Shown: positions 25,300-34,151, numbered from the stretch's first letter. The stretch is 64,000 nt of DNA from Pseudomonas aylmerensis (GCF_001702265.1 NZ_MAUE01000033.1:1-64000), one strand, 5' to 3'. Notes: generated by a model from the sequence alone, not told the origin. Numbers and translations: made by a program.

Positions 25300-26979
25300 T
25301 CAGATGCGGAACTGCCCCACCAGTTGCCCCAGGCGCTGGCCCAAATCCGCCAGGCTGCGCGAGGTCTGGGCGCCCCGCTGGGTTTCATCGGCCACGCTGT
25401 CGACTGCCACGGCAATCTGATGCACGCTGCGGTTGATCTCCTCGGCCACGGCGGTCTGTTCTTCGGCGGCGCTGGCGATCTGCGCGTTCATCGAATTGAT
25501 GGTGCCGATCAACTGGGCCATGGTGTCCAGCGACGCCCCGGCTTCATTGGCCTGGGCCGAGGTGCCGTCGCCCGCATCGCTGGAGCGGCGCATGGCGTCG
25601 ACGGCAGCCACGGTGCCTTTTTGCAGGCGGTCGATCATGCCCTGGATTTCCTGGGTGCTGGTCTGGGTGCGACTGGCGAGTGCACGCACTTCGTCGGCGA
25701 CCACCGCAAACCCGCGCCCGGCCTCGCCTGCTCGCGCGGCTTCAATCGCTGCGTTGAGCGCCAACAGGTTGGTCTGTTCGGCGATCGAGCGGATTACGCC
25801 GAGCACGCTGACAATCGACGACACGTCCTGCTGCAGGCTGTCGAGGGACACGCCGCTGCTGCGGATGTCGCTCACCAGCGCATGGATCTGCGCAATGCTG
25901 CCATCGACCACACGCTTGGCGGCCTGGCCTTCGACATCGGTCTGCTGCGCGGCCACCGAGGCGCCCTGGGCACTGCGCGCGACTTCCTGGGCGGCGGATG
26001 ACATCTGATTGATCGCGGTGGCGACCTGGTCGGTCTCGTGACGCTGGCGCTCCATGGCCTGTTCCGAGCGTTGGGCCTGGTCGGAGACCTGGCTGACCAG
26101 GCCGGTGAGTTGGCTGGTCATCTCGGTGATCTGGCGCACCAGGCCGTGGATCTTGTCGACAAAGCGGTTGAATGCGCCGGCCAGGTCGCCCAGTTCATCC
26201 TGACTGGTGATGTCCAGGCGACGGGTCAGGTCGCCATCACCGGCGGCGATGTCGTCGAGGTTGGCTTTCATCAAGTGCAGCGGGCGCAGGATAGCGTTGG
26301 CCAGCAGCATGCCGACGGCAGCGATCACCAGCAGCACCACCACGGCCACGCCGAGGATGCTCAGCAATACGCCTTCCATGCGCGTTTTCACCTTGGCCTC
26401 GACCACCGCCACCTGGGCTTCGATGCCGTCCAGGTTCACCGACGTACCGATGACCATGTCCCACTTCGGCAGGTATTCGGTGTAGCCGAGCTTGGGCACC
26501 AGTTCGGTCTGGCCGGGCTGGGTCGAGCTGTATTGCAGGTAGTGCGTACCGTCCTTGCCGACCTTGACCAGGTCGCGGTTGACGTAGACACCGTTGGGGT
26601 CGCGGTTGTCCTTGAAGCTCTTGCCCACGCCGTCGGGGCTGTTGCCCTTGAACAGGCGAATGGTCTCGGAGTCGTAGCCGAAGAAGTAGCCGTCCTTGCC
26701 GTAGCTGGTGTTGGACAGCAGCTTGACCACCTGGGCCCGCGCGGCCGTATCGCCGGGAGCCGCCGCGTCGTAGAGCGGCTTGATGGTGGTCATGGCCACT
26801 TCGACGTAGCTCTGCAGGGTCGCCTTGGCGTCGTTGAGCAGGCGCTGGCGGGTTTCATCCACTTCGTTGCGTGCCTGGCCTTGCAGGATCCACACGGTGG
26901 TCAGGCTGATCACCACGGCAAACAGCAACACCGGCACAACGGCGAGGGACAGGACTTTGGCCTTCAAACTCAGACGCAT
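25300..26979 (-). CDS. ctpM: Methyl-accepting chemotaxis protein, CtpM-like
   Basis: A 559-residue chemoreceptor: N-terminal transmembrane helix (~9-31), periplasmic single-Cache domain (~32-205, with GYFFGYDSETIRLFKGNSP and LPKWDMVIGTSVNLDG), second helix (~207-232), HAMP (LHLMKANLDDIAAGDGDLTRRL) and a long cytoplasmic signalling hairpin with the conserved tip EQTNLLALNAAIEAARAGE. From memory it resembles P. aeruginosa PA2652 (CtpM), a malate-sensing receptor, and the following transporter and TlpQ-like genes keep the same order. The ligand assignment therefore rests on recalled similarity and synteny. Confidence 0.8.
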   Translation of the reverse strand: MRLSLKAKVLSLAVVPVLLFAVVISLTTVWILQGQARNEVDETRQRLLNDAKATLQSYVEVAMTTIKPLYDAAAPGDTAARAQVVKLLSNTSYGKDGYFFGYDSETIRLFKGNSPDGVGKSFKDNRDPNGVYVNRDLVKVGKDGTHYLQYSSTQPGQTELVPKLGYTEYLPKWDMVIGTSVNLDGIEAQVAVVEAKVKTRMEGVLLSILGVAVVVLLVIAAVGMLLANAILRPLHLMKANLDDIAAGDGDLTRRLDITSQDELGDLAGAFNRFVDKIHGLVRQITEMTSQLTGLVSQVSDQAQRSEQAMERQRHETDQVATAINQMSSAAQEVARSAQGASVAAQQTDVEGQAAKRVVDGSIAQIHALVSDIRSSGVSLDSLQQDVSSIVSVLGVIRSIAEQTNLLALNAAIEAARAGEAGRGFAVVADEVRALASRTQTSTQEIQGMIDRLQKGTVAAVDAMRRSSDAGDGTSAQANEAGASLDTMAQLIGTINSMNAQIASAAEEQTAVAEEINRSVHQIAVAVDSVADETQRGAQTSRSLADLGQRLGQLVGQFRI

Positions 26980-27037
26980 GGCTTTTCTCTCTTATTAGTG
27001 GCGACTTGAGAGGTTATCGGCCATGCGCCTGGGATCT

Positions 27038-27069
27038 GTAGGAGCCGGCTCCTACGGAACGGCGGTGTG
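27038..27069. repeat. Perfect 18-bp palindrome with REP-like flank
   Basis: GTAGGAGCCGGCTCCTAC (27038-27055) is a perfect palindrome, followed by GGAACGGCGGTGTGTCAG (the last bases run into the transporter's stop region), a tail also seen in the REP elements of this window. It is probably a REP fragment and may double as a transcription stop for the transporter gene. Confidence 0.5.
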
Positions 27070-28392
27070 TCAGAGGGTCATCGCGGCCAGCCAGCCGAAC
27101 GCCAGCAGCGGGATGTTGTAGTGCAGGAACGTCGGCACCACGGTGTCCCAGATATGGTGGTGCTGGCCGTCGATGTTCAGGCCGGAGGTCGGGCCGAGGG
27201 TTGAATCCGAGGCAGGCGAACCGGCATCGCCCAGGGCCCCGGCGGTGCCGACGATGCACACGATGGCCAGCGGGCTGAAGCCCAGTTGCACACACAGTGG
27301 CACGAAGATAGCGGCCAGGATCGGCACCGTGGAAAACGACGAGCCGATGCCCATGGTCACCAGCAGCCCCACCAGCAACATCAACAACGCGCCGACGCCA
27401 CGGCTATGGCCGATGAACGCCGCCGAGGCTTCCACCAGCGAACGCACGTCGCCGGTGGCCTTGAGCACTTCGGCAAACCCCGACGAGGCGATCATGATGA
27501 AGCCGATCATGGCCATCATCTTCATGCCTTCGGTAAACAGGTCGTCGGTGTCGCGCCAGCGCACGATGCCCGACACCGAGAAAATCAGGAACCCGGCCAG
27601 GGCGCCGATGATCATCGAGTCCAGCCACAGCTGGATGATGAACGCCGCGGCAATCGCCAGGCCAGCCACCAGCAGGGTCAGCGGGTTGTACTGCACCGCG
27701 ACCTGCTCGACCCGCTCGATTTTCTCCAGGTCATACACGCGCTTCTTGCGGTAGCTGACAAACACCGCCACCAGCAGGCCAACGACCATGCCCAGCGCGG
27801 GCAAGCCCATGGCGTGGGTGACGTTGACCTGGCTGATATCCACGCCGCTCTTGGCCACATTGGCCAGCAGGATCTGGTTGAGGAAAATATTGCCGAAGCC
27901 CACCGGCAGGAACATATACGGGGTGATCAGGCCGAAAGTCATCACGCAGGCGATCAGGCGGCGGTCCAGTTGCAGCTTGGTCAACACGTAGAGCAGCGGC
28001 GGCACCAGCAGCGGGATAAACGCGATGTGGATCGGCAGAATATTCTGCGAGGCAATCGCCACCACCCACAGCAGGCCGATCAACAGCCATTTGACGTGAC
28101 TGCCGCCGGTGGCTTCCTGGCGGTCGACCAGCAGCAGGGCCTTGTCTGCCAAGGCGTGGGCCAGGCCGGATTTGGCAATCGCCACCGCGAAAGCGCCGAG
28201 CAAGGCGTAGGACAACGCCACAGTCGCGCCGCCGCCCAAGCCGCCATTAAAGGCCTTGAGCGTGGCCTCGATACCCAGGCCACCGGTAAGCCCGCCAACC
28301 AGGGCGCCGACAATGATGGCGATGACCACATGCACGCGGGACAAGCTGAGCACCAGCATGGTGCCGACCGCGGCGATGACTGCGTTAATCAT
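27070..28392 (-). CDS. Na+/H+ antiporter-family transporter (YuiF-like)
   Basis: A 440-residue polytopic membrane protein of the Na_H_antiporter family, resembling Bacillus YuiF-type putative amino-acid transporters: MINAVIAAVGTMLVLSLSRVHVVIA, GGLGIEATLKAFNGGLGGGATVALSYALLGAFAVA, and the signature GDAGSPASDSTLGPTSGLN near the C terminus. It probably imports an amino acid or organic acid coupled to cations. It is sandwiched between two chemoreceptor genes (CtpM-like and TlpQ-like), an arrangement that suggests a shared nutrient theme. ATG 28392 has GAGG five bases upstream; the longer frame to 28521 is not supported. Confidence 0.85.
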   Translation of the reverse strand: MINAVIAAVGTMLVLSLSRVHVVIAIIVGALVGGLTGGLGIEATLKAFNGGLGGGATVALSYALLGAFAVAIAKSGLAHALADKALLLVDRQEATGGSHVKWLLIGLLWVVAIASQNILPIHIAFIPLLVPPLLYVLTKLQLDRRLIACVMTFGLITPYMFLPVGFGNIFLNQILLANVAKSGVDISQVNVTHAMGLPALGMVVGLLVAVFVSYRKKRVYDLEKIERVEQVAVQYNPLTLLVAGLAIAAAFIIQLWLDSMIIGALAGFLIFSVSGIVRWRDTDDLFTEGMKMMAMIGFIMIASSGFAEVLKATGDVRSLVEASAAFIGHSRGVGALLMLLVGLLVTMGIGSSFSTVPILAAIFVPLCVQLGFSPLAIVCIVGTAGALGDAGSPASDSTLGPTSGLNIDGQHHHIWDTVVPTFLHYNIPLLAFGWLAAMTL

Positions 28393-28630
28393 GGTTACCT
28401 CAAGCAGAAACATAAAAAACAGGCATGCCCGCGCCCGGGCGGCCAAGGGGTGGCTGCCAGCGTGCAGGCTTGAAGGAGGTCTTATTAGAGGGCGCGCACT
28501 TTGCAGCAGGCAGGGCTGCATGTCAAAAAACGACGCCGGTTTAAGGTTTAAATTGAACGTTTGAATAAAGAAAGTTCCACGGCGGCCGATACAAAGGCTC
28601 TCTGTGTTTTCAGGTTAAGGATGCTCCTCG

Positions 28631-30778
28631 ATGTCCCTCAGACAGCTGTCCATTCAATGGAAAATCACCCTGCTCGCCGGCCTTTGCCTGTTGGGGATCG
28701 TGACCCTGCTGGTGGGTCTGTCGCTGTATCGCATGGCGCAGAGCTCCGAGCAGGTCAAAGCCTCCAGCATGCAAATGCTCGATGAGGCCGCCCAGGCGCG
28801 CATCGAGGCTCAGGGTGAAGTGCAGGCGCTGGGCATCCGCCAGCAATTCATGGACGCCTATCAATACGGGCATGGTTTTTCCCGTCAGGTACTGTTTTTG
28901 CGCGAACAGGCCGAAAAGCGCTTCCTCGACGCCTTCGACACCCGCGAAGACCTGACCCGCCAGGTCAAGGCCGCGCTGCAGGCCAACCCGGACCTGCTCG
29001 GCCTGTCGCTGGTGTTCGAAGCCAATGCGCTGGACGGCAAGGACGAGCTGTTCGCCAACCAGGCTGAACTGGGCAGCAACGACAAGGGCCGCTTTGCCCT
29101 GTATTGGTCGCAACCGACGCCTGGCAAGCTGACCTCGATGCCGCTGCCGGAAAGCGACATGTCCGACACCTCCGTCGGCCCCAGCGGTGAAAAGGCCAAT
29201 GCCTGGTTCACCTGCCCGCGCACCACGCTCAAGCCGTGCGTGATCGAGCCCTACTTCTATGTGATCGACGGGCAGAACGTGCTGATGACCAGCATCGTGT
29301 TCCCCTTGATGGTCAACGGCAAAGTCATCGCCTCGTTGTCGGTGGACATCAACCTCAATAGCCTGCAGGCCATCAGCCAACGCGCCAGCCAGAAGCTCTA
29401 CGACGGCCAGACCCAAGTCAGCATCCTCAGCCCGACCGGCCTGCTCGCCGGCTACAGCGCGGACGCCAGCAAACTCAGCCAGCGCCTGGACCAGGTCGAC
29501 AGCGCCAGCGGTGCGCAACTGATCAGCGCCCTGGCCAGCAGCACGCAGATCCGCAGCCTGCGTACCGACCACCAACTCAAGGTACTGGCACCGTTTGCAC
29601 CGATTCCCGACGGCAAGCCGTGGGGTGTGTTGCTGGATGTGCCGGAAAAAGTCCTGGTCGGCCCTGCCGAAGCGCTGAAAGCCCAGATGGACGCCGACAA
29701 CACCCGGGGCACCTTGCTGGAACTGAGCCTGGGACTGCTCGCCGCCGTGCTCGGCCTGATCCTGGTGTGGCTGATGGCCCGCAGCGTGACTCGCCCGATC
29801 CTCGGCGTAGCGCACATGCTCGAAGACATCGCCAGTGGCGAAGGCGACCTGACCCGGCGCCTGGCCTACGACAAGAAAGATGAACTGGGCCAACTGGCGG
29901 GCTGGTTCAACCGCTTTCTCGACAAGCTGCAGCCGATCATAGCCGAGGTCAAACGCTCGGTGCAGGATGCACGTGGCACGGCCGACCAGTCCGCCGCAAT
30001 CGCCACCGAAACCAGCGCCGGCATGGAACAGCAATACCGCCAGGTCGACCAGGTGGCCACTGCCTCCCATGAGATGAGCGCCACCGCCCAGGACGTCGCC
30101 CGCAGCGCTGCCCAGGCGGCCCAGGCCGCACGCGATGCCGACCAGGCCACCCGCGAAGGCCTGACGGTGATCGATCGCACCACCACCAATATCGGACACC
30201 TGGCGGCAGACATGAGCACCGCCATGACCCAGGTCGAAGGCCTGGCCGCCAACAGCGAGAAAATCGGCTCGGTGCTGGAAGTGATTCGCGGCATTGCCGA
30301 GCAGACCAACCTGCTGGCGCTCAACGCCGCCATCGAAGCCGCCCGCGCCGGTGAGGCCGGTCGCGGATTTGCCGTGGTCGCTGATGAAGTGCGCAACCTC
30401 GCACGCCGCACCCAGGAATCGGTGGAAGAAACCCGCCTGGTCATCGAGCAATTGCAGAGCGGCACCACCGATGTGGTCGGCGCCATGGGCAACAGCTATC
30501 GCCAGGCCCAGGGCAGCGTCGAACAAGTCGGCGAGGCCGTCACCGCCCTGCGCCAGATTGGCGAGGCGGTCACGGTGATCAGCGACATGAACCTGCAGAT
30601 CGCCAGCGCCGCCGAAGAGCAAAGCGCGGTGGCCGAGGAGATCAACAGCAACGTGGCGACGATTCGCGATGTGACCGAATCGCTGTCCGAGCAGGCCAAT
30701 GAATCCGCGCGCGTCAGCCAGGCACTGAACAGCCTGGCGAACCAACAGCAGGGGTTGATGGATCAATTCCGGGTCTGA
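28631..30778 (+). CDS. tlpQ: Methyl-accepting chemotaxis protein, TlpQ-like
   Basis: A 715-residue chemoreceptor with two transmembrane helices (~12-33 and ~365-388), a large periplasmic double-Cache domain between them, HAMP (PILGVAHMLEDIASGEGDLTRRL) and a signalling domain with the conserved EQTNLLALNAAIEAARAGE tip. Length and gene position next to the YuiF-like transporter and a bqs operon correspond to P. aeruginosa TlpQ (PA2654), a receptor for histamine and polyamines. The ligand is inferred from that similarity; the aromatic/acidic ligand pocket was not checked residue by residue. AAGGA lies upstream of ATG 28631. Divergent from the transporter gene with a 238-base regulatory interval. 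Confidence 0.82.
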   Translation: MSLRQLSIQWKITLLAGLCLLGIVTLLVGLSLYRMAQSSEQVKASSMQMLDEAAQARIEAQGEVQALGIRQQFMDAYQYGHGFSRQVLFLREQAEKRFLDAFDTREDLTRQVKAALQANPDLLGLSLVFEANALDGKDELFANQAELGSNDKGRFALYWSQPTPGKLTSMPLPESDMSDTSVGPSGEKANAWFTCPRTTLKPCVIEPYFYVIDGQNVLMTSIVFPLMVNGKVIASLSVDINLNSLQAISQRASQKLYDGQTQVSILSPTGLLAGYSADASKLSQRLDQVDSASGAQLISALASSTQIRSLRTDHQLKVLAPFAPIPDGKPWGVLLDVPEKVLVGPAEALKAQMDADNTRGTLLELSLGLLAAVLGLILVWLMARSVTRPILGVAHMLEDIASGEGDLTRRLAYDKKDELGQLAGWFNRFLDKLQPIIAEVKRSVQDARGTADQSAAIATETSAGMEQQYRQVDQVATASHEMSATAQDVARSAAQAAQAARDADQATREGLTVIDRTTTNIGHLAADMSTAMTQVEGLAANSEKIGSVLEVIRGIAEQTNLLALNAAIEAARAGEAGRGFAVVADEVRNLARRTQESVEETRLVIEQLQSGTTDVVGAMGNSYRQAQGSVEQVGEAVTALRQIGEAVTVISDMNLQIASAAEEQSAVAEEINSNVATIRDVTESLSEQANESARVSQALNSLANQQQGLMDQFRV

Positions 30779-30794
30779 AGGTTGAAGTAGATCC

Positions 30795-31480
30795 GCTGTG
30801 GGGTATGACTCGGGGTCTCGGGTGAATGAAGATCAAAGGTAGGAGCTGGCTTGCCTGCGAAAGCGGTGGGTCAGCCACCGAATGCATCCACTGACACACC
30901 GCCTTCGCGAGCAAGCCCGCTCCCACAGGGGAGTCCGGGTATGACTCGGGGTCCCGGGTGTATGCAGATCAAATGTGGGAGCTGGCTTGCCTGCGAAAGC
31001 GGTGGATCAGCCACCGAATGCATCACCTGACACACCGCCTTCGCGAGCAAGCCCGCTCCCACAGGGGGATCCGGGTATGGCTTGGGGTCCCGTGTGTACG
31101 CAGATCAAATGTGGGAGCTGGCTTGCCTGCGAAAGCGGTGGGTCAGCCACCGAATGCATCCACTGACACACCGCCTTCGCGAGCAAGCCCGCTCCCACAG
31201 GGGAGTCCGGGTATGACTCGGGGATCCGGGTGTATGGAGATCAAATGTGGGAGCTGGCTTGCCTGCGAAAGCGGTGGGTCAGCCACCGAATGCATCCACT
31301 GACACACCGCCTTCGCGAGCAAGCCCGCTCCCACAGGGGATCCGGGTATGGCTTGGGGTCCCGTGTGTACGCAGATCAAATGTGGGAGCTGCCTGCGAAA
31401 GCGGTGGATCAGCCACCGAATACATCCACTGACACACCGCCTTCGCGGGCAAGCCCGCTTCCACAGGGGATTGGGGTATG
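30795..31480. repeat. Five-copy tandem array of a 136-bp REPIN unit
   Basis: The 704-base gap between tlpQ and bqsS is filled by five tandem units. The anchor GTGGGAGCTGGC recurs with its GCTGG (or GCTGC) at 30845, 30981, 31117, 31253 and 31388, giving periods of 136, 136, 136 and 135. Each unit has two inverted REP arms (GAGCTGGCTTGCCTGCGAAAG and CTTCGCGAGCAAGCCCGCTC), a 20-30-base centre, and a constant linker (CCGGGTATGACTCGGGG...). Unit 1 has lost part of the GTGGG anchor and unit 5 lacks five bases in the arm. Short open frames that repeat across the units are artefacts. Confidence 0.92.
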
Positions 31481-31482
31481 CC

Positions 31483-32802
31483 TCAGCCCTGGCGTCTGGG
31501 CAGTTCGATCAGCGCCTTGAGCCCGCCAAGCTCGGACTCCTGCAGTTGCAACACCCCGCCCCACACCTCGACGATATCGCGCACGATCCCCAGCCCCAGG
31601 CCATGGCCGTCAATCTGCTCATCCAGGCGCGCGCCACGGCTGAACACCTGGTCACGCTGGGTTTCCGGAATGCCGGGGCCGTCATCCTCGACCGCCAGCA
31701 GATAACCCTGCGGAGTCTCACTGATGCTCAGCCGCACTTCGGCATCCGCCCATTTGCAGGCGTTGTCCAGCAAATTGCCGAGCAGTTCGAGCAGGTCCTC
31801 ACGGTCCCAGGGCAAATGCAGGCCTGGAGCCACCTGGTAGCTGAGGTCCAGGTGCTCGCCGTGGATCATGTTGAGGGTGGCGAGCAGGCCGGGCAGTTCC
31901 TTTTCACAGTCGAACAACGCACCTGGCAGGGTTTCACCGGCCAGGCGCGCGCGATTGAGTTCACGATTCAGACGTTGCTGCACCTGCTCCAACTGGTCAC
32001 GCAGCAGCTTGCTCAGTTCGGGATGATCCTTGAGCGCCTCGCTTGAAGCGGCACTCAACAGCACCGCCAGCGGGGTTTTCAGGGCGTGCCCAAGGTTGCC
32101 AAGGGCGTTGCGCGAACGCTTGAGGCTGTCTTCGGTATGCGCCAGCAGGTGGTTGATCTGTGCCACCAGGGGCTCCAGCTCCAGCGGCACCTGGGTGTCG
32201 AGCTGCGAACGCTGGCCCTGCTGCAATTGCGCGATCTGGTTGCGCGCGGTTTCCAGCGGGCGCAAGGCGCGGCGTACGGTGACACGTTGCAGGATCAACA
32301 CCAGCAGCAACGCCGCCAGCCCGAGTACCAGGCCGATCTGACGCATCAGGCGAAAGCTTTCGCGCACCGGCGTGTAGTCCTGGGCCACGCTGATGGAAAT
32401 CGGCTGGCCAAAGCGTTTGTAGTCCGAACGCAGCACCAGCAGTTGCTGGCCTTCCGGCCCCAGTTGCAGATTGCCCTTGAGACCGGCCTCGGGCAGTTGG
32501 GGCAGTTCCTGGTCCCACAACGAGCGCGAACGCCAGTGGACATCGGCAAAGTCGATCCGAAAGTAATGCCCGGAAAACGGCCGTTGGTAAGCCGGCGACA
32601 GGCGCTGTTCATCCAGCTGCACGCCGTTGGGCCCACGCACCAGCGCCACCAGCAGGTTCTCGGCGTCGTTGCGCAGGCCCGCTTCCAGGTAGCGCTGCAA
32701 GCCGGCTTCGAACAACCACAGGCTGGTCTGCGCCAGCACTACGCCGACGATCACCATCACGCTGATCAAGCCCAGGCTCAGGCGTCGCTGGATCGACTTC
32801 AT
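31483..32802 (-). CDS. bqsS: Two-component sensor histidine kinase, BqsS-like
   Basis: A 439-residue sensor kinase: first transmembrane helix ~10-30, periplasmic sensor ~31-154, second helix ~155-175, HAMP, phosphoacceptor box with His239 (NLGHALKTPLAVL), and the ATP-binding N, G1 and G2 boxes (NLLDNACKW, VEDDGPGIP, GHGLGLGIV). The operon order PepSY-PepSY-regulator-kinase next to tlpQ and queD matches P. aeruginosa bqsPQRS (also carSR), which responds to Fe(II) and influences calcium and cationic-stress responses. The reported iron-sensing motif RExxE at positions 44-48 is RNDAE here, so the first glutamate is missing. The ATGA overlap with bqsR couples translation. The REPIN array begins directly after the stop. 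Confidence 0.85.
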   Translation of the reverse strand: MKSIQRRLSLGLISVMVIVGVVLAQTSLWLFEAGLQRYLEAGLRNDAENLLVALVRGPNGVQLDEQRLSPAYQRPFSGHYFRIDFADVHWRSRSLWDQELPQLPEAGLKGNLQLGPEGQQLLVLRSDYKRFGQPISISVAQDYTPVRESFRLMRQIGLVLGLAALLLVLILQRVTVRRALRPLETARNQIAQLQQGQRSQLDTQVPLELEPLVAQINHLLAHTEDSLKRSRNALGNLGHALKTPLAVLLSAASSEALKDHPELSKLLRDQLEQVQQRLNRELNRARLAGETLPGALFDCEKELPGLLATLNMIHGEHLDLSYQVAPGLHLPWDREDLLELLGNLLDNACKWADAEVRLSISETPQGYLLAVEDDGPGIPETQRDQVFSRGARLDEQIDGHGLGLGIVRDIVEVWGGVLQLQESELGGLKALIELPRRQG

Positions 32803-33467
32803 GCAGGGCTGGCGCCAAATCGATAACCCTGGCCACGCCGGGTTTCAATCACGCTGCGCCCCAACTTTCGGCGCAGGTGGTTGACGTGCACTTCCAGCAC
32901 GTTGGAGTCGCGCTCGGTTTCGCCGTCATACAAGTGCTCGGCTAGGTGGCTTTTCGAGAGGATCTGTTCGGGGTGCAGCATGAAGTAGCGCAACAAGCGG
33001 AATTCGGCGGCGGTCAGCTGGATCTCGTCGCCATCGCGCAGCACGCATTGACGGCCTTCATCCAGATGCAGACCGGCAGCTTGCAAGGTCGGTTGGTTGG
33101 CCTGCCCATGGGAACGGCGCAACAGTGCCTGGATGCGCAGGTGCAACTCTTCGGGGTGAAAAGGTTTGCTCAGGTAATCGTCGGCGCCGGCCTTGAGCCC
33201 TTCGATACGCTCGGCCCAGGAATCACGGGCGGTGAGAATCAACACCGGGGTAGCCAGCGCGGCGGCACGCCATTGCGCCAGTACTTCAAGCCCGGGCAGC
33301 CCCGGCAGGCCGAGGTCGAGGATGATCAAGTCATAGGGTTCGCTACGGCCCTGATAGGCGGCGTCGCGGCCATCGGCCAGCCAATCGACGGCATAGCCCT
33401 GGCGCTGCAGGCCGGCGAGCAGTTCATCGGCCAGGGGTACGTTGTCTTCCACCAGGAGCAGGCGCAT
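32799..33467 (-). CDS. bqsR: OmpR-family response regulator, BqsR-like
   Basis: A 222-residue response regulator with a receiver domain (acidic pair E7-D8, phosphoacceptor Asp51 in LIILDLGLPG, conserved Lys in YLSKPFHPEEL) and a C-terminal winged-helix DNA-binding domain (RQCVLRDGDEIQLTAAEFRLL, VHVNHLRRKLGRSVIETRRG). Partner of the kinase whose ATG overlaps its stop. A direct-repeat box with nine of ten matches to the TTAAG-N6-TTAAG motif described for BqsR lies before the operon's first gene, suggesting autoregulation. Confidence 0.88.
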   Translation of the reverse strand: MRLLLVEDNVPLADELLAGLQRQGYAVDWLADGRDAAYQGRSEPYDLIILDLGLPGLPGLEVLAQWRAAALATPVLILTARDSWAERIEGLKAGADDYLSKPFHPEELHLRIQALLRRSHGQANQPTLQAAGLHLDEGRQCVLRDGDEIQLTAAEFRLLRYFMLHPEQILSKSHLAEHLYDGETERDSNVLEVHVNHLRRKLGRSVIETRRGQGYRFGASPA

Positions 33468-33778
33468 CAGTCTTCCTCGTCTTTGATCAGCACACCGGTA
33501 CTTGCGTCCAGCTTGATCTCGCGTACCACCCCTTCGGTGGTCACCAGTTCGACTTCATAGGCATATTTGCCATGCTTTTTCTCCAGCTCAGCCTCCAGCA
33601 GCCGCGAGCCGGGGTAGCGCGCCATGGCCTGCTGCAACAGTTGCTCCAGCGGCAGGATCACACCCTGCTGGCGCAGCGCCAGGGCTTCATCCTGATTGAG
33701 GTCGCGGGCCGCCAGGCTCGAGCAGAAAACCATGAGCACCAGTGCCACTCGACTGCCGGCGGGTAAATTTACCTTCAT
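33467..33778 (-). CDS. bqsQ: PepSY-domain periplasmic protein, BqsQ-like
   Basis: A 103-residue exported protein: signal peptide (VALVLMVFCSSLAA) then a PepSY-type domain (LPLEQLLQQAMARYPGSRLLEAELEKKHG, YAYEVELVTTEG, EIKLDASTGVL). PepSY domains often accompany two-component systems that sense cations or peptides and may modulate the kinase in the periplasm. It overlaps bqsR by one base (TGATG) and its own ATG overlaps the stop of the upstream PepSY gene (TAATG). The name follows operon position. Confidence 0.75.
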   Translation of the reverse strand: MKVNLPAGSRVALVLMVFCSSLAARDLNQDEALALRQQGVILPLEQLLQQAMARYPGSRLLEAELEKKHGKYAYEVELVTTEGVVREIKLDASTGVLIKDEED

Positions 33779-34080
33779 TACGTATCCTGATGATTCTTGA
33801 GAACCTGCCCGGTGAGCGCGTCCAATTCAATATCCCACTCAATGCCGTCGGCATCTTTGAGTTCGACCTCGTAGACAAACTTGCCGTAGGCCTCGTCCAG
33901 ATCGGTGTCCAGCAGCGTCGAGCCGGGGTGCAGGGCCAGGGCCGTAGCGTCGAGTTGATCGAAAGCGACAATTGTAACAGTGGCGGGCACGGTCAGTGAT
34001 TTGTCCGGGTCCACGGCTCCGGCCCGGCTCGCCGTGATGGCGATGATAACGGCGGCGGCCAGAGCTGTGAGGCGCTTCAT
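33778..34080 (-). CDS. bqsP: PepSY-domain periplasmic protein, BqsP-like
   Basis: A 100-residue exported protein and first gene of the operon: signal peptide (LTALAAAVIIAITASRAGA), then a PepSY-type fold (ALALHPGSTLLDTDLDEAYGKFVYEVELKD, WDIELDALTGQVL). It is paralogous to the next gene, sharing the G/S-xLL-xxxLxxxxGKxxYEVEL pattern. GAGGAG sits before the ATG. A candidate BqsR box lies 56-71 bases upstream. Confidence 0.75.
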   Translation of the reverse strand: MKRLTALAAAVIIAITASRAGAVDPDKSLTVPATVTIVAFDQLDATALALHPGSTLLDTDLDEAYGKFVYEVELKDADGIEWDIELDALTGQVLKNHQDT

Positions 34081-34135
34081 GAGGAGTCTCCGTTACACGA
34101 TGTTTTTCCTACGCCGGTAACGGTACCTGCTGCAA

Positions 34136-34151
34136 CTTAACTGAAACTGAA
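34136..34151 (-). promoter_or_regulatory. Candidate BqsR binding site
   Basis: Minus strand reads TTCAG-TTTCAG-TTAAG, that is TTCAG N6 TTAAG. It matches the direct repeat TTAAG-N6-TTAAG reported (from memory) for P. aeruginosa BqsR at nine of ten positions, with the 11-base phasing typical of OmpR-family sites. It lies just upstream of the first operon gene. Confidence 0.6.

Noticed and set aside
28610..30766. A 718-codon open frame opposite tlpQ
   Set aside because: Pure antisense of the chemoreceptor coding sequence with no domain similarity.
30871..31464. Repeated ~63-codon open frames in both directions
   Set aside because: They are created by the 136-bp REPIN units and recur in every copy; not real genes.
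30795..31480. Possible CRISPR array
   Set aside because: Repeats are 136 bp with almost constant sequence throughout and internal palindromes; there are no unique spacers and no cas genes.
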